NCBI RefSeq assembly: GCF_019396345.1
Contig: NZ_JAHKRM010000001.1
Span: 186,001-250,000, forward strand
DNA from: Nonomuraea guangzhouensis
GTDB taxonomy: Bacteria > Actinomycetota > Actinomycetes > Streptosporangiales > Streptosporangiaceae
Reading direction: 5' to 3'
DNA length: 64,000 nt
Shown here: positions 7,914 through 17,459 of the stretch, one piece after another
Position numbering within the stretch: the first letter of the stretch is position 1
Layout: the number at the start of each line of letters is the position of its first letter
Notes under the pieces: model-generated
Told to the model about the DNA's origin: nothing
What the model saw: the letters and a program-made list of their open reading frames with translations, nothing else
The model's database searches: none
Position numbers and translations under genes: made by a program

Positions 7914-9743
7914 ATGTCTGCTAATAATCCCCCGAGTGGCCAGGATCCTAATCGGACCACGGCGTACCGCTGGAACCAGGAGCAGCAGCCCGGGAATCCG
8001 CCGGACCAGCCGTATCCTCCGCAGCAGTCCTACCAGCAGCCCCAGTACGGCCAGCAGGCCCCCTCAGGTCAGCAGGCCCCCTACGGGCAGCAGGCGTCCT
8101 ATGGCCAGCAGCCCCAGTACGGGCAGCAGCAGCCCACCTACGGGCAGCAGTCTTATGGTCAGCAACAACAGCCCCAGTACGGGCAGCAGCAGCCGTCCTA
8201 CGGCCAGCAGCCCTCATTTGGGCAGCAGCCCCAGTACGGCCAGCAGGACCCGTACGGCCAGACCGCTTGGCAGCAGCAGGGCCCCGAGGGCTTCGGCCCC
8301 GCCGAGCCCACCAAGAAGGGCCGCAAGGGTTGGATCATCGCCATCGCCTCGGCGCTGGCCGTTGTCCTGCTCGGCGGTGGCGCGGTGTGGGCGGTCGGCG
8401 CGATCGGCGGCGGCGGCACGCAACCGCACGAGGTGCTTCCCGCCAACTCGATCGCCTATGTACGCCTCGACCTGGACCCGGCGGCCAACCAGAAGGTCGC
8501 CCTGTTCCAGATCGCCAGGAAGTTCACCGTCACCAAGGACACCTTCAAGGGCGAGGACCCGCGCCAGGCGCTGTTCGACCTGGCCCAGGACTCCGGCATG
8601 TCCAAGGTCGACTTCGCCAAGGACGTCGACCCCTGGCTGGGCAGCAGGATCGGCCTGGCCGTCGTCCCGTCGGGCGGCAAGGAGCCGGACTTCGCCGTGG
8701 CCGTCCAGGTCAAGGACGAGGCGCAGGCCAAGGCCGGCATCACCAAGCTGATGGGCAAGGAGAAGTTCGGCCTGTCCTTCCGTGACGACTACGCGCTGGT
8801 GACCTCCAGCCAGACGCTGGCCGACAAGTACGCCGCCGACACCACCAGCCTCGCCGACAACGCCGACTTCAACGACGACGTGAACGCGATCGGCGAGCAG
8901 GGTGTGCTGTCCTACTGGGCGCACCTCGGCAAGGTCGGCGAGCTGGCGGTGACCGACAAGTCGAGCGAGGAGGCCAAGGCGCTCGAGCAGGTCAAGAACG
9001 CCAGGTTCGCCGGAGCGCTCCGCTTCGACAGCGCTTACGCCGAGCTGGCCGGTGTCGTCCGCGGCGCCGAGGGCATGGTCGAGGGCGACCTGGAGCCCGC
9101 CAAGCTGTCCGCGCTGCCCGCCTCCACCGCTGGCGCGTTGTCCTACTCGGGCCTCGACCAGATCATCACCAAGAAGTGGGCCGAGATCGAGCAGTCCATC
9201 GCGGCGACGCCCGCGGGGGCCCAGTTCAAGCAGTTCGTCGACCAGGCCAAGCAGACCTACGGCCTGCAGCTGCCCGACGACCTGGCCACAGTCCTCGGCA
9301 AGAACCTGACCCTCGCGGTCGACGCCCAGGGCCTGGACAGCGACAAGATCAAGGCCGGCGTCCGCATCACGACCGACCCGGCCAAGGCGCAGGCCGTGTA
9401 CGACAAGATCCAGAAGGCCATGTCGTCCAGTGGCCAGCCCACTCCCCAGCTCGCCAAGATCGCGGGTGACGGCACGTTCACCGTCGCCACCAGCGACGAG
9501 TACGCCAAGGCATTGGCCGCCGAGGGCACGCTGGGTGAGAGCCAGACCTTCAAGGACGCCGTCCCGGACGCCGACGAGGCCACCTATGCCTTGTTCGTGG
9601 ACCTGGACAAGGTCGAGAAGTACTATCTGCCGAGCATGGAGGGCGACGAGAAGGCCAACGCCCAGGTGCTGCGGGCGGTCGGCCTGAGCGGCAAGCAGAC
9701 GGCCAACGAGGCCAGCTTCTCGCTGCGGGTGCTGTTCAACTAG
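7914..9743 (+). CDS. DUF3352 membrane-anchored protein with YGQQ-repeat N-tail
   Basis: The 609-aa product has a cytoplasmic Gln/Tyr/Pro-rich tail (residues about 30-116, repeats of P-x-YGQQ), a basic stop (KKGRKGW), a single membrane helix (about 139-164), and a large extracellular domain of about 440 residues of the DUF3352 type (ANSIAYVRLDLDP..., FDLAQDSGM..., LGSRIGLAVVP). Function of DUF3352 is unknown. The YGQQ tail resembles disordered tails that can drive condensation or bind partners. The start could be GTG 7911 or ATG 7914; neither has a strong ribosome site. A good bidirectional terminator follows at 9751-9776. Confidence 0.85.
   Translation: MSANNPPSGQDPNRTTAYRWNQEQQPGNPPDQPYPPQQSYQQPQYGQQAPSGQQAPYGQQASYGQQPQYGQQQPTYGQQSYGQQQQPQYGQQQPSYGQQPSFGQQPQYGQQDPYGQTAWQQQGPEGFGPAEPTKKGRKGWIIAIASALAVVLLGGGAVWAVGAIGGGGTQPHEVLPANSIAYVRLDLDPAANQKVALFQIARKFTVTKDTFKGEDPRQALFDLAQDSGMSKVDFAKDVDPWLGSRIGLAVVPSGGKEPDFAVAVQVKDEAQAKAGITKLMGKEKFGLSFRDDYALVTSSQTLADKYAADTTSLADNADFNDDVNAIGEQGVLSYWAHLGKVGELAVTDKSSEEAKALEQVKNARFAGALRFDSAYAELAGVVRGAEGMVEGDLEPAKLSALPASTAGALSYSGLDQIITKKWAEIEQSIAATPAGAQFKQFVDQAKQTYGLQLPDDLATVLGKNLTLAVDAQGLDSDKIKAGVRITTDPAKAQAVYDKIQKAMSSSGQPTPQLAKIAGDGTFTVATSDEYAKALAAEGTLGESQTFKDAVPDADEATYALFVDLDKVEKYYLPSMEGDEKANAQVLRAVGLSGKQTANEASFSLRVLFN
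8040..8261 (+). repeat. Tandem YGQQ-type repeats in coding sequence
   Basis: About a dozen imperfect units encode (P/S)(Q/S/T)YGQQ with CAG-rich codons (TACGGCCAGCAG, TACGGGCAGCAG). The array covers residues 43-116 of the DUF3352 protein and is prone to copy-number variation. Confidence 0.85.
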
Positions 9744-9750
9744 AGCAAAG

Positions 9751-9776
9751 GTGGCCGCCCCTCAGGGGGCGGCCAC
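9751..9776. terminator. Bidirectional terminator between DUF3352 gene and cysM
   Basis: GTGGCCGCCCC (9751-9761) and GGGGCGGCCAC (9766-9776) form an 11-bp perfect stem with a 4-nt loop. It sits between two convergent stop codons (9743 and 9779), so it can serve both. Confidence 0.85.
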
Positions 9777-9778
9777 TG

Positions 9779-11000
<1,222 letters not shown>

Positions 11001-11072
11001 CGCGGTCAGTCTCCTCGGGTCAGGTCGTCGTCCCATCGGCAGCAACACCGACGGCTGAACACGGATTCCTGA

Positions 11073-11144
11073 TCAGCGACAGTCGTAGACGACGACAGCC
11101 GGGGTATGCGCGAAGAGGTAGCTCTGCACCGGCCTGACCATCAT
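11073..11144 (-). CDS. 23-aa ORF coupled to mec, candidate leader peptide of cysO-cysM
   Basis: ATGATG at 11144-11139 overlaps the mec stop TGA (11141-11143), the same ATGA coupling used by real genes here. The frame runs 23 codons and ends VVVYDCR-stop at 11073, leaving 72 nt before the cysO start. A lone cysteine sits at the second-last position. Cysteine-sensing leader ORFs with late cysteines are known in actinobacteria, so ribosome stalling at the Cys codon could tune cysO-cysM; that is inference. In M. tuberculosis mec and cysO are nearly adjacent as I recall. It is too short to prove by coding statistics. Confidence 0.5.
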   Translation of the reverse strand: MMVRPVQSYLFAHTPAVVVYDCR

Positions 11145-11542
11145 GGGAGAAATCTTACCTCTTCCTCCGTTATCACTCCGTCGAGGATGCGGTAGGAGCG
11201 GAACTCCGTCTCGTCCGCGTCCCTGGTGGAGACCAGGACGTAGTGGGCGTCCGGCTCGGAGGCGTAGGTCACGTCGGTGCGCGACGGGTAGGCCTCGGTC
11301 GCCGTGTGGGAGTGGTAGATCACAACGGGCACTTCGTCGCGGTCGTCCATGTCACGCCAGACGCGCAGCTGCTCCATCGAGTCGAAGCGGTAGAAGGTGG
11401 GCGAGCGCTCGGCGTTCTCCATCGGGACGAACCGCTCGGGCACGCCGTCCCGTCCCGCGATCACGCCGCATGCCTCGTCGGGGTGGTCGGCCCGCGCATG
11501 GGCGACGATCTGGTCAACCAGTTCCTGCGCGATCGTCAGCAT
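11141..11542 (-). CDS. mec: Mec, JAMM/M67 metallopeptidase releasing cysteine from CysO
   Basis: The 133-aa protein has the full JAMM motif: Glu23 in DEACGV, then HSHTATEAYPSRTD with His77, His79, Ser87 and Asp90 binding zinc. The family's Mec members cleave the CysO-cysteine isopeptide to release L-cysteine and regenerate CysO. It lies between DUF2017 and cysO, 10 bp after DUF2017, as in mycobacteria. The start MLTIAQELVDQIVAHA fits family length. Its stop overlaps the start of the 23-aa ORF. Confidence 0.94.
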   Translation of the reverse strand: MLTIAQELVDQIVAHARADHPDEACGVIAGRDGVPERFVPMENAERSPTFYRFDSMEQLRVWRDMDDRDEVPVVIYHSHTATEAYPSRTDVTYASEPDAHYVLVSTRDADETEFRSYRILDGVITEEEVRFLP

Positions 11543-11552
11543 GTCCCGGAAA

Positions 11553-12077
11553 TTACCAGAGGGCCCGGACCAGGGTGTCCTGCAGGTAGGTCAGCCAGTC
11601 GTAGGTGACGTAGGCCGGGTAGCGGGGGTCGTCCTCGGACATGGTGGCGATCTCGTCGTGGATCTCCTCGGTCACCTCGAGCTTGGTGCCGAGGGCCAGC
11701 CGTACGTCGTTGAGCGCGCGCAGCCACGCCTGGGCCTGCTCGGGCGTGAGCTCGCTACGCCCAGGTCTGGCGCTGTCGAGCATGGTCTGCGCGTCGGCGC
11801 GCTTGCCGTCGCGCAGCGTCGCCTCGGTGTAGCGGCGGAACTCCGCCGCCTCCTCCGCGTCGTCGTAGGCCGAGGGGAACAGGCGGGCGAGCACCGGGTC
11901 GGACGGCGCCAGCCCGGCTCCGATGCCGAGTGCCCGCTCCAGCGGGTCGTCCCCGGTCTCGCCGGGCGCCACCAATCCGAGCACCTGGGTGACCAGCGAG
12001 CGCAGGATCGACACCTCCGCCGCCTCGAACTTCGCGATGACGCCGCCGCCGTCCCGCGTCGAGAACCCCGAGTTCAC
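11553..12077 (-). CDS. DUF2017 protein (Rv1332-like)
   Basis: The 174-aa acidic protein starts at GTG 12077 with GAGGCGG upstream. DUF2017 hallmarks include LARLFPSAYDDAEEAAEFRR, the middle helix LRDGKRADA and the C-terminal YDWLTYLQDTLV. It is always found between clpS and mec in actinobacteria and its function is unknown. A link with ClpS/ClpCP proteolysis or with the cysteine pathway is only suggested by the neighbourhood. It is 10 bp from clpS and 10 bp from mec. Confidence 0.93.
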   Translation of the reverse strand: MNSGFSTRDGGGVIAKFEAAEVSILRSLVTQVLGLVAPGETGDDPLERALGIGAGLAPSDPVLARLFPSAYDDAEEAAEFRRYTEATLRDGKRADAQTMLDSARPGRSELTPEQAQAWLRALNDVRLALGTKLEVTEEIHDEIATMSEDDPRYPAYVTYDWLTYLQDTLVRALW

Positions 12078-12087
12078 GTGTGCCGCC

Positions 12088-12390
12088 TCACTTCACCGAA
12101 TCCGGCTGGACCGTCGCCCACAGGCCGTAGGAGTGGAGAATCTGCACATCGCGCTCCATCTCCTCCCGGGTGCCGCTGGACACGACGGCCTTGCCTTTCT
12201 TGTGCACGTCCATCATGAGTTTCTCGGCCTTCTCCTTGGAGTAGCCGAACACCGTCTGGAAAACGTACGTCACGTAGGACATGAGGTTGACCGGGTCGTT
12301 CCAGACGATCGTCACCCACGGCAGATCGGGCCGGACGTCCGTTGACGGACGCTCGACGGCCATTGGCGCAGTGCTCCCCACATCCCCCAT
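12088..12390 (-). CDS. clpS: ATP-dependent Clp protease adaptor ClpS
   Basis: The product has the N-degron pocket signature [19 protein letters not shown] and [19 protein letters not shown]. ClpS binds proteins with bulky N-terminal residues and hands them to ClpC/ClpA for degradation. The ATG at 12390 gives 100 aa; an in-frame ATG at 12363 (MAVERPSTD) is equally plausible and gives 91 aa. The gene is divergent from pncB with only about 37 bp between starts, so promoters must overlap. Confidence 0.95.
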   Translation of the reverse strand: MGDVGSTAPMAVERPSTDVRPDLPWVTIVWNDPVNLMSYVTYVFQTVFGYSKEKAEKLMMDVHKKGKAVVSSGTREEMERDVQILHSYGLWATVQPDSVK

Positions 12391-12427
12391 CCTGCCCTAC
12401 CCCGGCCGTAGTCTTCGAGTCGTGGGT

Positions 12428-13711
12428 ATGACCATGAGCACCGCGTTGCTCACAGATCACTATGAACTGACGATGCTCCAGGCGGCGCTGCGGAGCGGCG
12501 CCGCCCATCGGCGGGCGGTTTTCGAGGTGTTCGCCCGGCATCTGCCGGGCGGACGGCGATACGGGGTTGTCGCCGGGACGGGACGTGTCCTGGACGAGCT
12601 GGAAGACTTCCGTTTCCGTGACGAGGAGCTGTCCTACCTGCGGGAGAAGCAGGTGGTCGACGAACCGACCCTCGCCTTCCTCGCCGACTACCGCTTCTCC
12701 GGCGACGTGTACGGCTACCGCGAGGGCGACGTCTACTTCCCCGCCTCCCCGATCATGGTGGTGGAAGGCACGTTCGCCGAGGCCGTACTCCTCGAGACTT
12801 TGACGCTCTCCATCCTCAATCATGACTGCGCCATCGCCTCGGCCGCCTCCCGGATGACGAACGCGGCGGGCAACCGCCCGATCATCGAGATGGGCTCGCG
12901 CCGCACCCACGAGTGGTCCGCCGTGGCGGCCGCCCGCGCCGCCTACATCGCCGGCTTCGCCTCCACCTCCAACCTGATGGCGGGGAAGATCTACGGCGTT
13001 CCGACGGCCGGTACGGCGGCGCACGCGTTCACGCTGCTGCACGACACCGAGCGGGCGGCGTTCGAAGCCCAGATCGCCGCGCTCGGCCCGGAGACCACGC
13101 TGCTGATCGACACCTACGAGGTGCCCGAGGCGGTCCGCACGGCGGTCGAGCTGGCGGGCGCCAAGCTGGGCGCGGTGCGGATCGACTCCGGCGACCTGGC
13201 GGCGGCCGCGCAGGAGGTACGCGAGCAGCTCGACGCGCTCGGCGCGTTCAACACCCGCATCGTGGTCACCTCCGACCTGGACGAGTACGCCATCGCCGCG
13301 CTGGCCGCCGCCCCCGTCGACGGCTACGGTGTGGGCACCTCGCTGGTGACGGGCTCGGGCGTGCCCACGGCCGCGCTGGTCTACAAGATGGTGGCGCGCG
13401 AGACCTCGGCGGGCGTCATGGAGCCGGTGGCCAAGCGGTCGGTCGGCAAGCCGTCGCGCGGCGGCCGCAAGGAGCCCTACCGCCTGTTCGACGAGAGCGG
13501 GCACGCCGAGACCGAGCTGATCACCACGTCGGGGCCGGCGCCGGAGGGCGGCGTACCGCTGCTGCACCAGCTCGTGCGGGACGGCGAGGTCATCGGCAGG
13601 GAGCCGCTCGGCGCGGCCCGCGAGCGGCACGCCAGGACCATCGCGGGCCTCCCCCAGGAGGCGCTGCATCTGGGCCGGGGGTACGCGGCGATCGCCACGG
13701 AGTTCGCCTGA
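12428..13711 (+). CDS. pncB: Nicotinate phosphoribosyltransferase
   Basis: The 427-aa enzyme makes nicotinate mononucleotide from nicotinate and PRPP. It has LLTDHYELTMLQAALRSG at the N-terminus, EMGSRRTHEWSAV, and IDSGDLA, all family motifs. GTG at 12422 and ATGs at 12428 and 12434 are possible starts; 12428 is chosen as the nearest to typical length. It overlaps the divergent clpS promoter and is followed after 15 bp by pncA, so NAD salvage from nicotinamide is one operon. In M. tuberculosis pncB1 lies next to clpS in the same divergent layout. Confidence 0.95.
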   Translation: MTMSTALLTDHYELTMLQAALRSGAAHRRAVFEVFARHLPGGRRYGVVAGTGRVLDELEDFRFRDEELSYLREKQVVDEPTLAFLADYRFSGDVYGYREGDVYFPASPIMVVEGTFAEAVLLETLTLSILNHDCAIASAASRMTNAAGNRPIIEMGSRRTHEWSAVAAARAAYIAGFASTSNLMAGKIYGVPTAGTAAHAFTLLHDTERAAFEAQIAALGPETTLLIDTYEVPEAVRTAVELAGAKLGAVRIDSGDLAAAAQEVREQLDALGAFNTRIVVTSDLDEYAIAALAAAPVDGYGVGTSLVTGSGVPTAALVYKMVARETSAGVMEPVAKRSVGKPSRGGRKEPYRLFDESGHAETELITTSGPAPEGGVPLLHQLVRDGEVIGREPLGAARERHARTIAGLPQEALHLGRGYAAIATEFA

Positions 13712-13726
13712 CGTATGGTGCTTCCT

Positions 13727-14296
13727 ATGGGGAGCGCGCTGATCATCGTCGATGTGCAGAACGACTTCTGTGAGGGCGGCAGCCTGCCCGTGGCGGGCGG
13801 ATCCGAGGTGGCCGCCGCGATCACCCGTTACGTGGCCGATCACGGCTACGACCATGTGGTGGCCACCCGCGACTATCACGTCAGCCCGGGCGACCACTTC
13901 TCCGAGGCCCCCGACTACGTGACGACCTGGCCGGCGCACTGCGTCGCGGGCACGCCGGGCGCGGACTTCCACCCGGCCTTCGACGTCTCGGCGGTCGAGG
14001 AGGTCTTCTCCAAGGGCGCGCACGCCGCCGCCTACAGCGGGTTCGAGGGCGCCTCCGGTGACGAGGTGTCGCTGGCCGACTGGCTGGCCGAGCGCGGGGT
14101 GAGCGAGGTGGACGTGGTGGGGATCGCCACGGACCACTGCGTGCGCGCCACGGCGCTCGACGCGGTCGCGCACGGCCTGGCCGTACGCGTGCTGCTCGAC
14201 CTCACGGCGGGGGTGGCGCGGCAGACCACGGACATCGCGCTGTCGGAGCTGAGTGCCGCCGGCGCCGTCCTGCAGGGCACGCCGTCCGTGGCCTGA
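13727..14296 (+). CDS. pncA: Nicotinamidase
   Basis: The 189-aa isochorismatase-fold amidase converts nicotinamide to nicotinate. Catalytic triad: Asp9 in IIVDVQNDFCEGG, Lys96 in FSKGAH and Cys138 in ATDHCVRATAL. Metal ligands Asp49, His51 and His57 lie in RDYHVSPGDHF. ATG at 13727 was preferred to 13715 because family proteins begin two to four residues before ALIIVDVQ. It feeds nicotinate directly to PncB encoded just upstream. Confidence 0.94.
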   Translation: MGSALIIVDVQNDFCEGGSLPVAGGSEVAAAITRYVADHGYDHVVATRDYHVSPGDHFSEAPDYVTTWPAHCVAGTPGADFHPAFDVSAVEEVFSKGAHAAAYSGFEGASGDEVSLADWLAERGVSEVDVVGIATDHCVRATALDAVAHGLAVRVLLDLTAGVARQTTDIALSELSAAGAVLQGTPSVA

Positions 14297-14396
14297 CCCT
14301 CGACCACGAGGAGTACGCGGTGCGCGACGCTGCGGTCATGTGATATCCAAGAGGGCGAATGCTCTCCGAACATGCGCCGCCACGGAGAGCGATGCG

Positions 14397-14951
14397 ATGT
14401 CGTCCTCATGTGTGAGGTTCCCCATGCTCACCTTCTCGCTCGGCCTGGCCTGGCTGCTGCTCGCCCCGCTCAGCCTCTGGGTGCTCGTCCGCGGGCGCAA
14501 CCCGGCCAGGGCCGGGGCCGTGCTGACGCTGGTGCTGCTGGAGGCGGCCACGGTGGCGATGACCACCGAGGAGCGGGAGGCCGCGGTCGTCGCCCATGAC
14601 GTGCCGCCGCCCAGCGTGTTCTCGATGGGCTGCGCGGAGCACGCGCCGGTGCCCGAGACGGCACGGCTGAGCGGCCCGCGCGACGATCTCACGCTGTCCT
14701 GGGCGGCCGCGCCCGACGAGTGCGCGACGGCGCAGGTCACGCTCCGCCCCGAAGGCCGCAGGCTGCGCGTCTGGGTCCGCGAAGGGCCGGTCCGCGAGGA
14801 AGGCAAAGGGGTGCGTACGGTGTCCGTACACGTCGCCCACGGAGCCGCCTCGCTGCGGGTGCCGCTCGACCCGCCCGCCGCCGCGCGTCTGCGCCCGGTC
14901 GACGGCCGCACCGGGCGCCCCATCCCCCGGCCGACGACTCCTACGAGATGA
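14397..14951 (+). CDS. Hypothetical small membrane-anchored protein
   Basis: From ATG 14397, with GGAGAG about 8 nt upstream, this 184-aa product has two hydrophobic segments (about 11-27 and 32-48), then a soluble domain of about 130 residues with an EEREAAVVAHD linker and an Ig-like beta-rich composition (DLTLSWAAAPDECATAQVTLRP, RLRVWVREGP). No family is recognised. An internal ATG at 14424 is possible. The last 11 bp overlap the 3' end of the convergent STAS gene. Confidence 0.6.
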   Translation: MSSSCVRFPMLTFSLGLAWLLLAPLSLWVLVRGRNPARAGAVLTLVLLEAATVAMTTEEREAAVVAHDVPPPSVFSMGCAEHAPVPETARLSGPRDDLTLSWAAAPDECATAQVTLRPEGRRLRVWVREGPVREEGKGVRTVSVHVAHGAASLRVPLDPPAAARLRPVDGRTGRPIPRPTTPTR

Positions 14952-15318
14952 CCGAACCCTGCCGCAGCGCGTCGTCCAGGTCGGTGTAGACCTCGAACGC
15001 GTGCCGCAGCCCCGTGATGAACAGCACCCGCCCCATGACCCCCTGCACCCCGCCGAGCAGCAGCCGGGTCTCCCTGGCCTCGCACCGCTGCAGGATCTCG
15101 ACGAGCTCGTTCATCCCCACGGAGTCGCAGAAGGTGATCTCCCGCAGATCCAGGATCAGGAAGGGTTTCGCCGGGAGTGCCCAGATGCGCGCCATGTGCT
15201 CGCGGAAGGCCGGCACCGCGGAGGCGTCGAGATCGCCGCTCAGCCGGGTGATGATGGCGTTTCCCGAGAGGCCAGAAGTGACGACGAACGCCGATTTTCC
15301 CGTGCCCCCAGATGACAT
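14941..15318 (-). CDS. STAS-domain anti-sigma factor antagonist
   Basis: This 125-aa protein is a single STAS domain: ITRLSGDLDASAVPAFREHM at the N-terminus, LILDLREITFCDSVGMNELVEI in the middle. The serine in CDSVGM is the expected phosphorylation site for a partner kinase or anti-sigma factor. Such proteins release a sigma factor by binding its anti-sigma factor. No anti-sigma or sigma gene lies nearby. The start ATG at 15318 gives MSSGGTGKSAF. It has a second STAS paralogue at 55050-55367 in this window. Confidence 0.85.
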   Translation of the reverse strand: MSSGGTGKSAFVVTSGLSGNAIITRLSGDLDASAVPAFREHMARIWALPAKPFLILDLREITFCDSVGMNELVEILQRCEARETRLLLGGVQGVMGRVLFITGLRHAFEVYTDLDDALRQGSVIS

Positions 15319-15546
15319 GGGTGAAGTCCTTCTGTGTTTCCCAAGGCAGCCATCGTCTGGTGTTGCCGGTTCCGGTGGTTGTCTAACGATAGGCCACGGC
15401 GGTGTGACCAAACGCGTAGAGGGGGCCAGAGCATGACGATCTCTGGATCGGCGTCCGGCGTGGCCATGAGCAGGCTCTTCGCTGCCGTGTCCTAACCGTG
15501 ACACTTCTCGGGGTCCACGGCCACCGGAACGCCAAGATTGCGGTCG

Positions 15547-15573
15547 GCCGCCCGGCTGATGAAACCGGGCGGC
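15547..15573 (-). terminator. Terminator of the SF2 helicase gene
   Basis: GCCGCCCGG (15547-15555) and CCGGGCGGC (15565-15573) form a 9-bp stem with a 9-nt loop, 4 bp after the helicase stop codon on the minus strand. The remaining 15319-15546 shows no gene; it should hold the STAS promoter. Confidence 0.7.
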
Positions 15574-15577
15574 TCGG

Positions 15578-17326
15578 CTAGCGTCGCTGGGTGGCCCACT
15601 GGCGGATCTTGTCGATCCGCTCCTGGATCTCGGCGGCGGTGGCCTGGGCGATGGGCGGCCCACCGCAGGCCCGGCGAAGGTCCGAGTGGATGACGCCGTG
15701 GGGCTGGCCGGTGCGGTGGTTCCAGGCGCCCACGAGGCCGTTGAGCTCGCGCCGGAGCTCGGCGATCTGCTCGTGCGGCGCCAGCGCGGGCGGGGCGCTC
15801 TCGGTCTTCTTGGCCCTGGCGGCCTGCTGGTCCGACTGCCGCTTGCGCAGCAGCGTGGCCACCTGGTCGGGCTCCAGCAGGCCGGGCAGCCCGAGGAAGT
15901 CCTCCTCCTCGGCCGAGCCGACCTCCGCGCCGGTGCCGAACTCGCCGCCGTCGAACAGCACGCGGTCGAACGTCGCCGACGTCTCCATCATCTCGAACGG
16001 CAACTCGTCCCCGAGGACGTCCGGATTGTCCTTCTTCCTGTTGGCGTCCTCCAGCAGGCTGTCGTCCAGCCCGTCCTCCGGCGGACGGCGGTTGAGCACG
16101 TGGTCGCGCTCCAGCTCCATCTCGTTGGCCAGGCCCATGAGGGTCGGCACCGAGGGCAGGAACACCGAGGCCATCTCACCGCGCTTGCGGGCCCGCACGA
16201 AGCGGCCCACCGCCTGGGCGAAGAACAGCGGCGTGGAGGTCGACGTGGCGTAGACCCCCACACACAGCCGCGGGATGTCGACGCCTTCGGACACCATCCG
16301 GACCGCCACCAGCCAGCGATCACCGGACGCGGCGAACTGCTTGATCTTGTTGGAGGCGCCCGGGTCGTCGGAGAGCACGACGGTGGCGCCCTCACCGGAG
16401 ATGTTGCGCAGGTGGCGGGCGTAGGCGCGGGCCGCCTCGTGGTCGGTCGCGATGACCAGGCCACCGGCGTCGGGAACACCGCGGCGCACCTCTGTCAGCC
16501 GCCGGTCGGCGGCCTCCATGACCTGGCGGATCCAGTCGCCCTTGGGGTCGAGCGCGGCGCGCCAGGCCTGGGAGAGCTGGTCCTTGGTGAGCGGCGTGCC
16601 CAGCGTGGCGGCGAGCTCGTCGCCCGCGCGGGTGCGCCACTTCATCTCGCCGGAGTAGGCCAGGAAGATGACCGGCCGGACGACCCCGTCGTCGAGGGCC
16701 GGGCCGTAGCCGTAGGAGAAGTCGGAGACGCTGCGCTTGAGCCCCTCGGTGTCCTCCTCGTAGCCGACGAACGGGATCGGGTTGTCGTCGGACCTGAACG
16801 GCGTGCCGGTCAGCTGCAGCCTGCGGACTGCGGGCTCGAACGCCTCGCGGATGCCGTCGCCCCACGACTTGGCGTCGCCCGCGTGGTGGATCTCGTCGAA
16901 GATGACGAGCGTCTTGCGGGCCTCCGTGCGCGCCCGGTGCAGGGCGGGGTGCATGGCGACCTGCGCGTACGTCACGGCCACGCCGAGATAGTCGCGGGAG
17001 GTGGCGCCCTGGCTGTTCTTGAACTCGGGGTCGATGCCGATGCCGACCTTGCTCGCGGCGTCGGCCCACTGGCGCTTGAGGTGCTCGGTGGGGGTGACGA
17101 TGGTGATCGCCCTGATCACCCCGTTGGCGAGCAGCTCGCTGGCGATGCGCAGGGCATAGGTCGTCTTGCCCGCGCCCGGCGTCGCCACGGTGAGGAAGTC
17201 ACGCGGCTCGCGCCTGAAATACAGGTCGAACGCCTGCTGCTGCCAGGCGCGCAGCTTTGGGGCGGTGCCCCATGCGGCGCGGTCGGGGTAGGAAGGCGAA
17301 AGATGGGATGCGGCGAAGGAGCTCAC
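15578..17326 (-). CDS. SF2 DEAD/DEAH-box helicase
   Basis: From GTG 17326 (AGAGGTGA upstream) the product is 582 aa. Walker A is ATPGAGKTT (Lys54), Walker B DEIHH, motif III TGTPFR, and motif VI QAVGRFVRARKRGE. The core resembles type III restriction/XPB-like helicases: N-terminal RecA domain about 25-230, second RecA domain about 300-430, and a charged C-terminal extension of about 150 residues ending in a short helical domain. It probably acts on duplex nucleic acid in repair or remodelling. No nuclease or methylase gene is near, so a restriction role is unlikely. Confidence 0.88.
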   Translation of the reverse strand: MSSFAASHLSPSYPDRAAWGTAPKLRAWQQQAFDLYFRREPRDFLTVATPGAGKTTYALRIASELLANGVIRAITIVTPTEHLKRQWADAASKVGIGIDPEFKNSQGATSRDYLGVAVTYAQVAMHPALHRARTEARKTLVIFDEIHHAGDAKSWGDGIREAFEPAVRRLQLTGTPFRSDDNPIPFVGYEEDTEGLKRSVSDFSYGYGPALDDGVVRPVIFLAYSGEMKWRTRAGDELAATLGTPLTKDQLSQAWRAALDPKGDWIRQVMEAADRRLTEVRRGVPDAGGLVIATDHEAARAYARHLRNISGEGATVVLSDDPGASNKIKQFAASGDRWLVAVRMVSEGVDIPRLCVGVYATSTSTPLFFAQAVGRFVRARKRGEMASVFLPSVPTLMGLANEMELERDHVLNRRPPEDGLDDSLLEDANRKKDNPDVLGDELPFEMMETSATFDRVLFDGGEFGTGAEVGSAEEEDFLGLPGLLEPDQVATLLRKRQSDQQAARAKKTESAPPALAPHEQIAELRRELNGLVGAWNHRTGQPHGVIHSDLRRACGGPPIAQATAAEIQERIDKIRQWATQRR

Positions 17327-17459
17327 CGCATCACCTCTGGGGTTCGTGTGCTTCGCTGTCTCACAGTGACCCAAGAGTAATCGGGCCCACCGACAAGACG
17401 TGCCGTGCACCGTGGATCCTGGCCAAGCTCATCCTCGCGTGCTAAGGGGCGTACGGGGC

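Noticed and set aside
12074..14173. 699-codon minus-strand frame across pncB and pncA
   Set aside because: Antisense shadow; both plus-strand genes have complete catalytic motifs.
15686..17380. 564-codon plus-strand frame opposite the helicase
   Set aside because: Antisense of the helicase; residue mix is Arg/Leu/Val/Gly and no family is seen.
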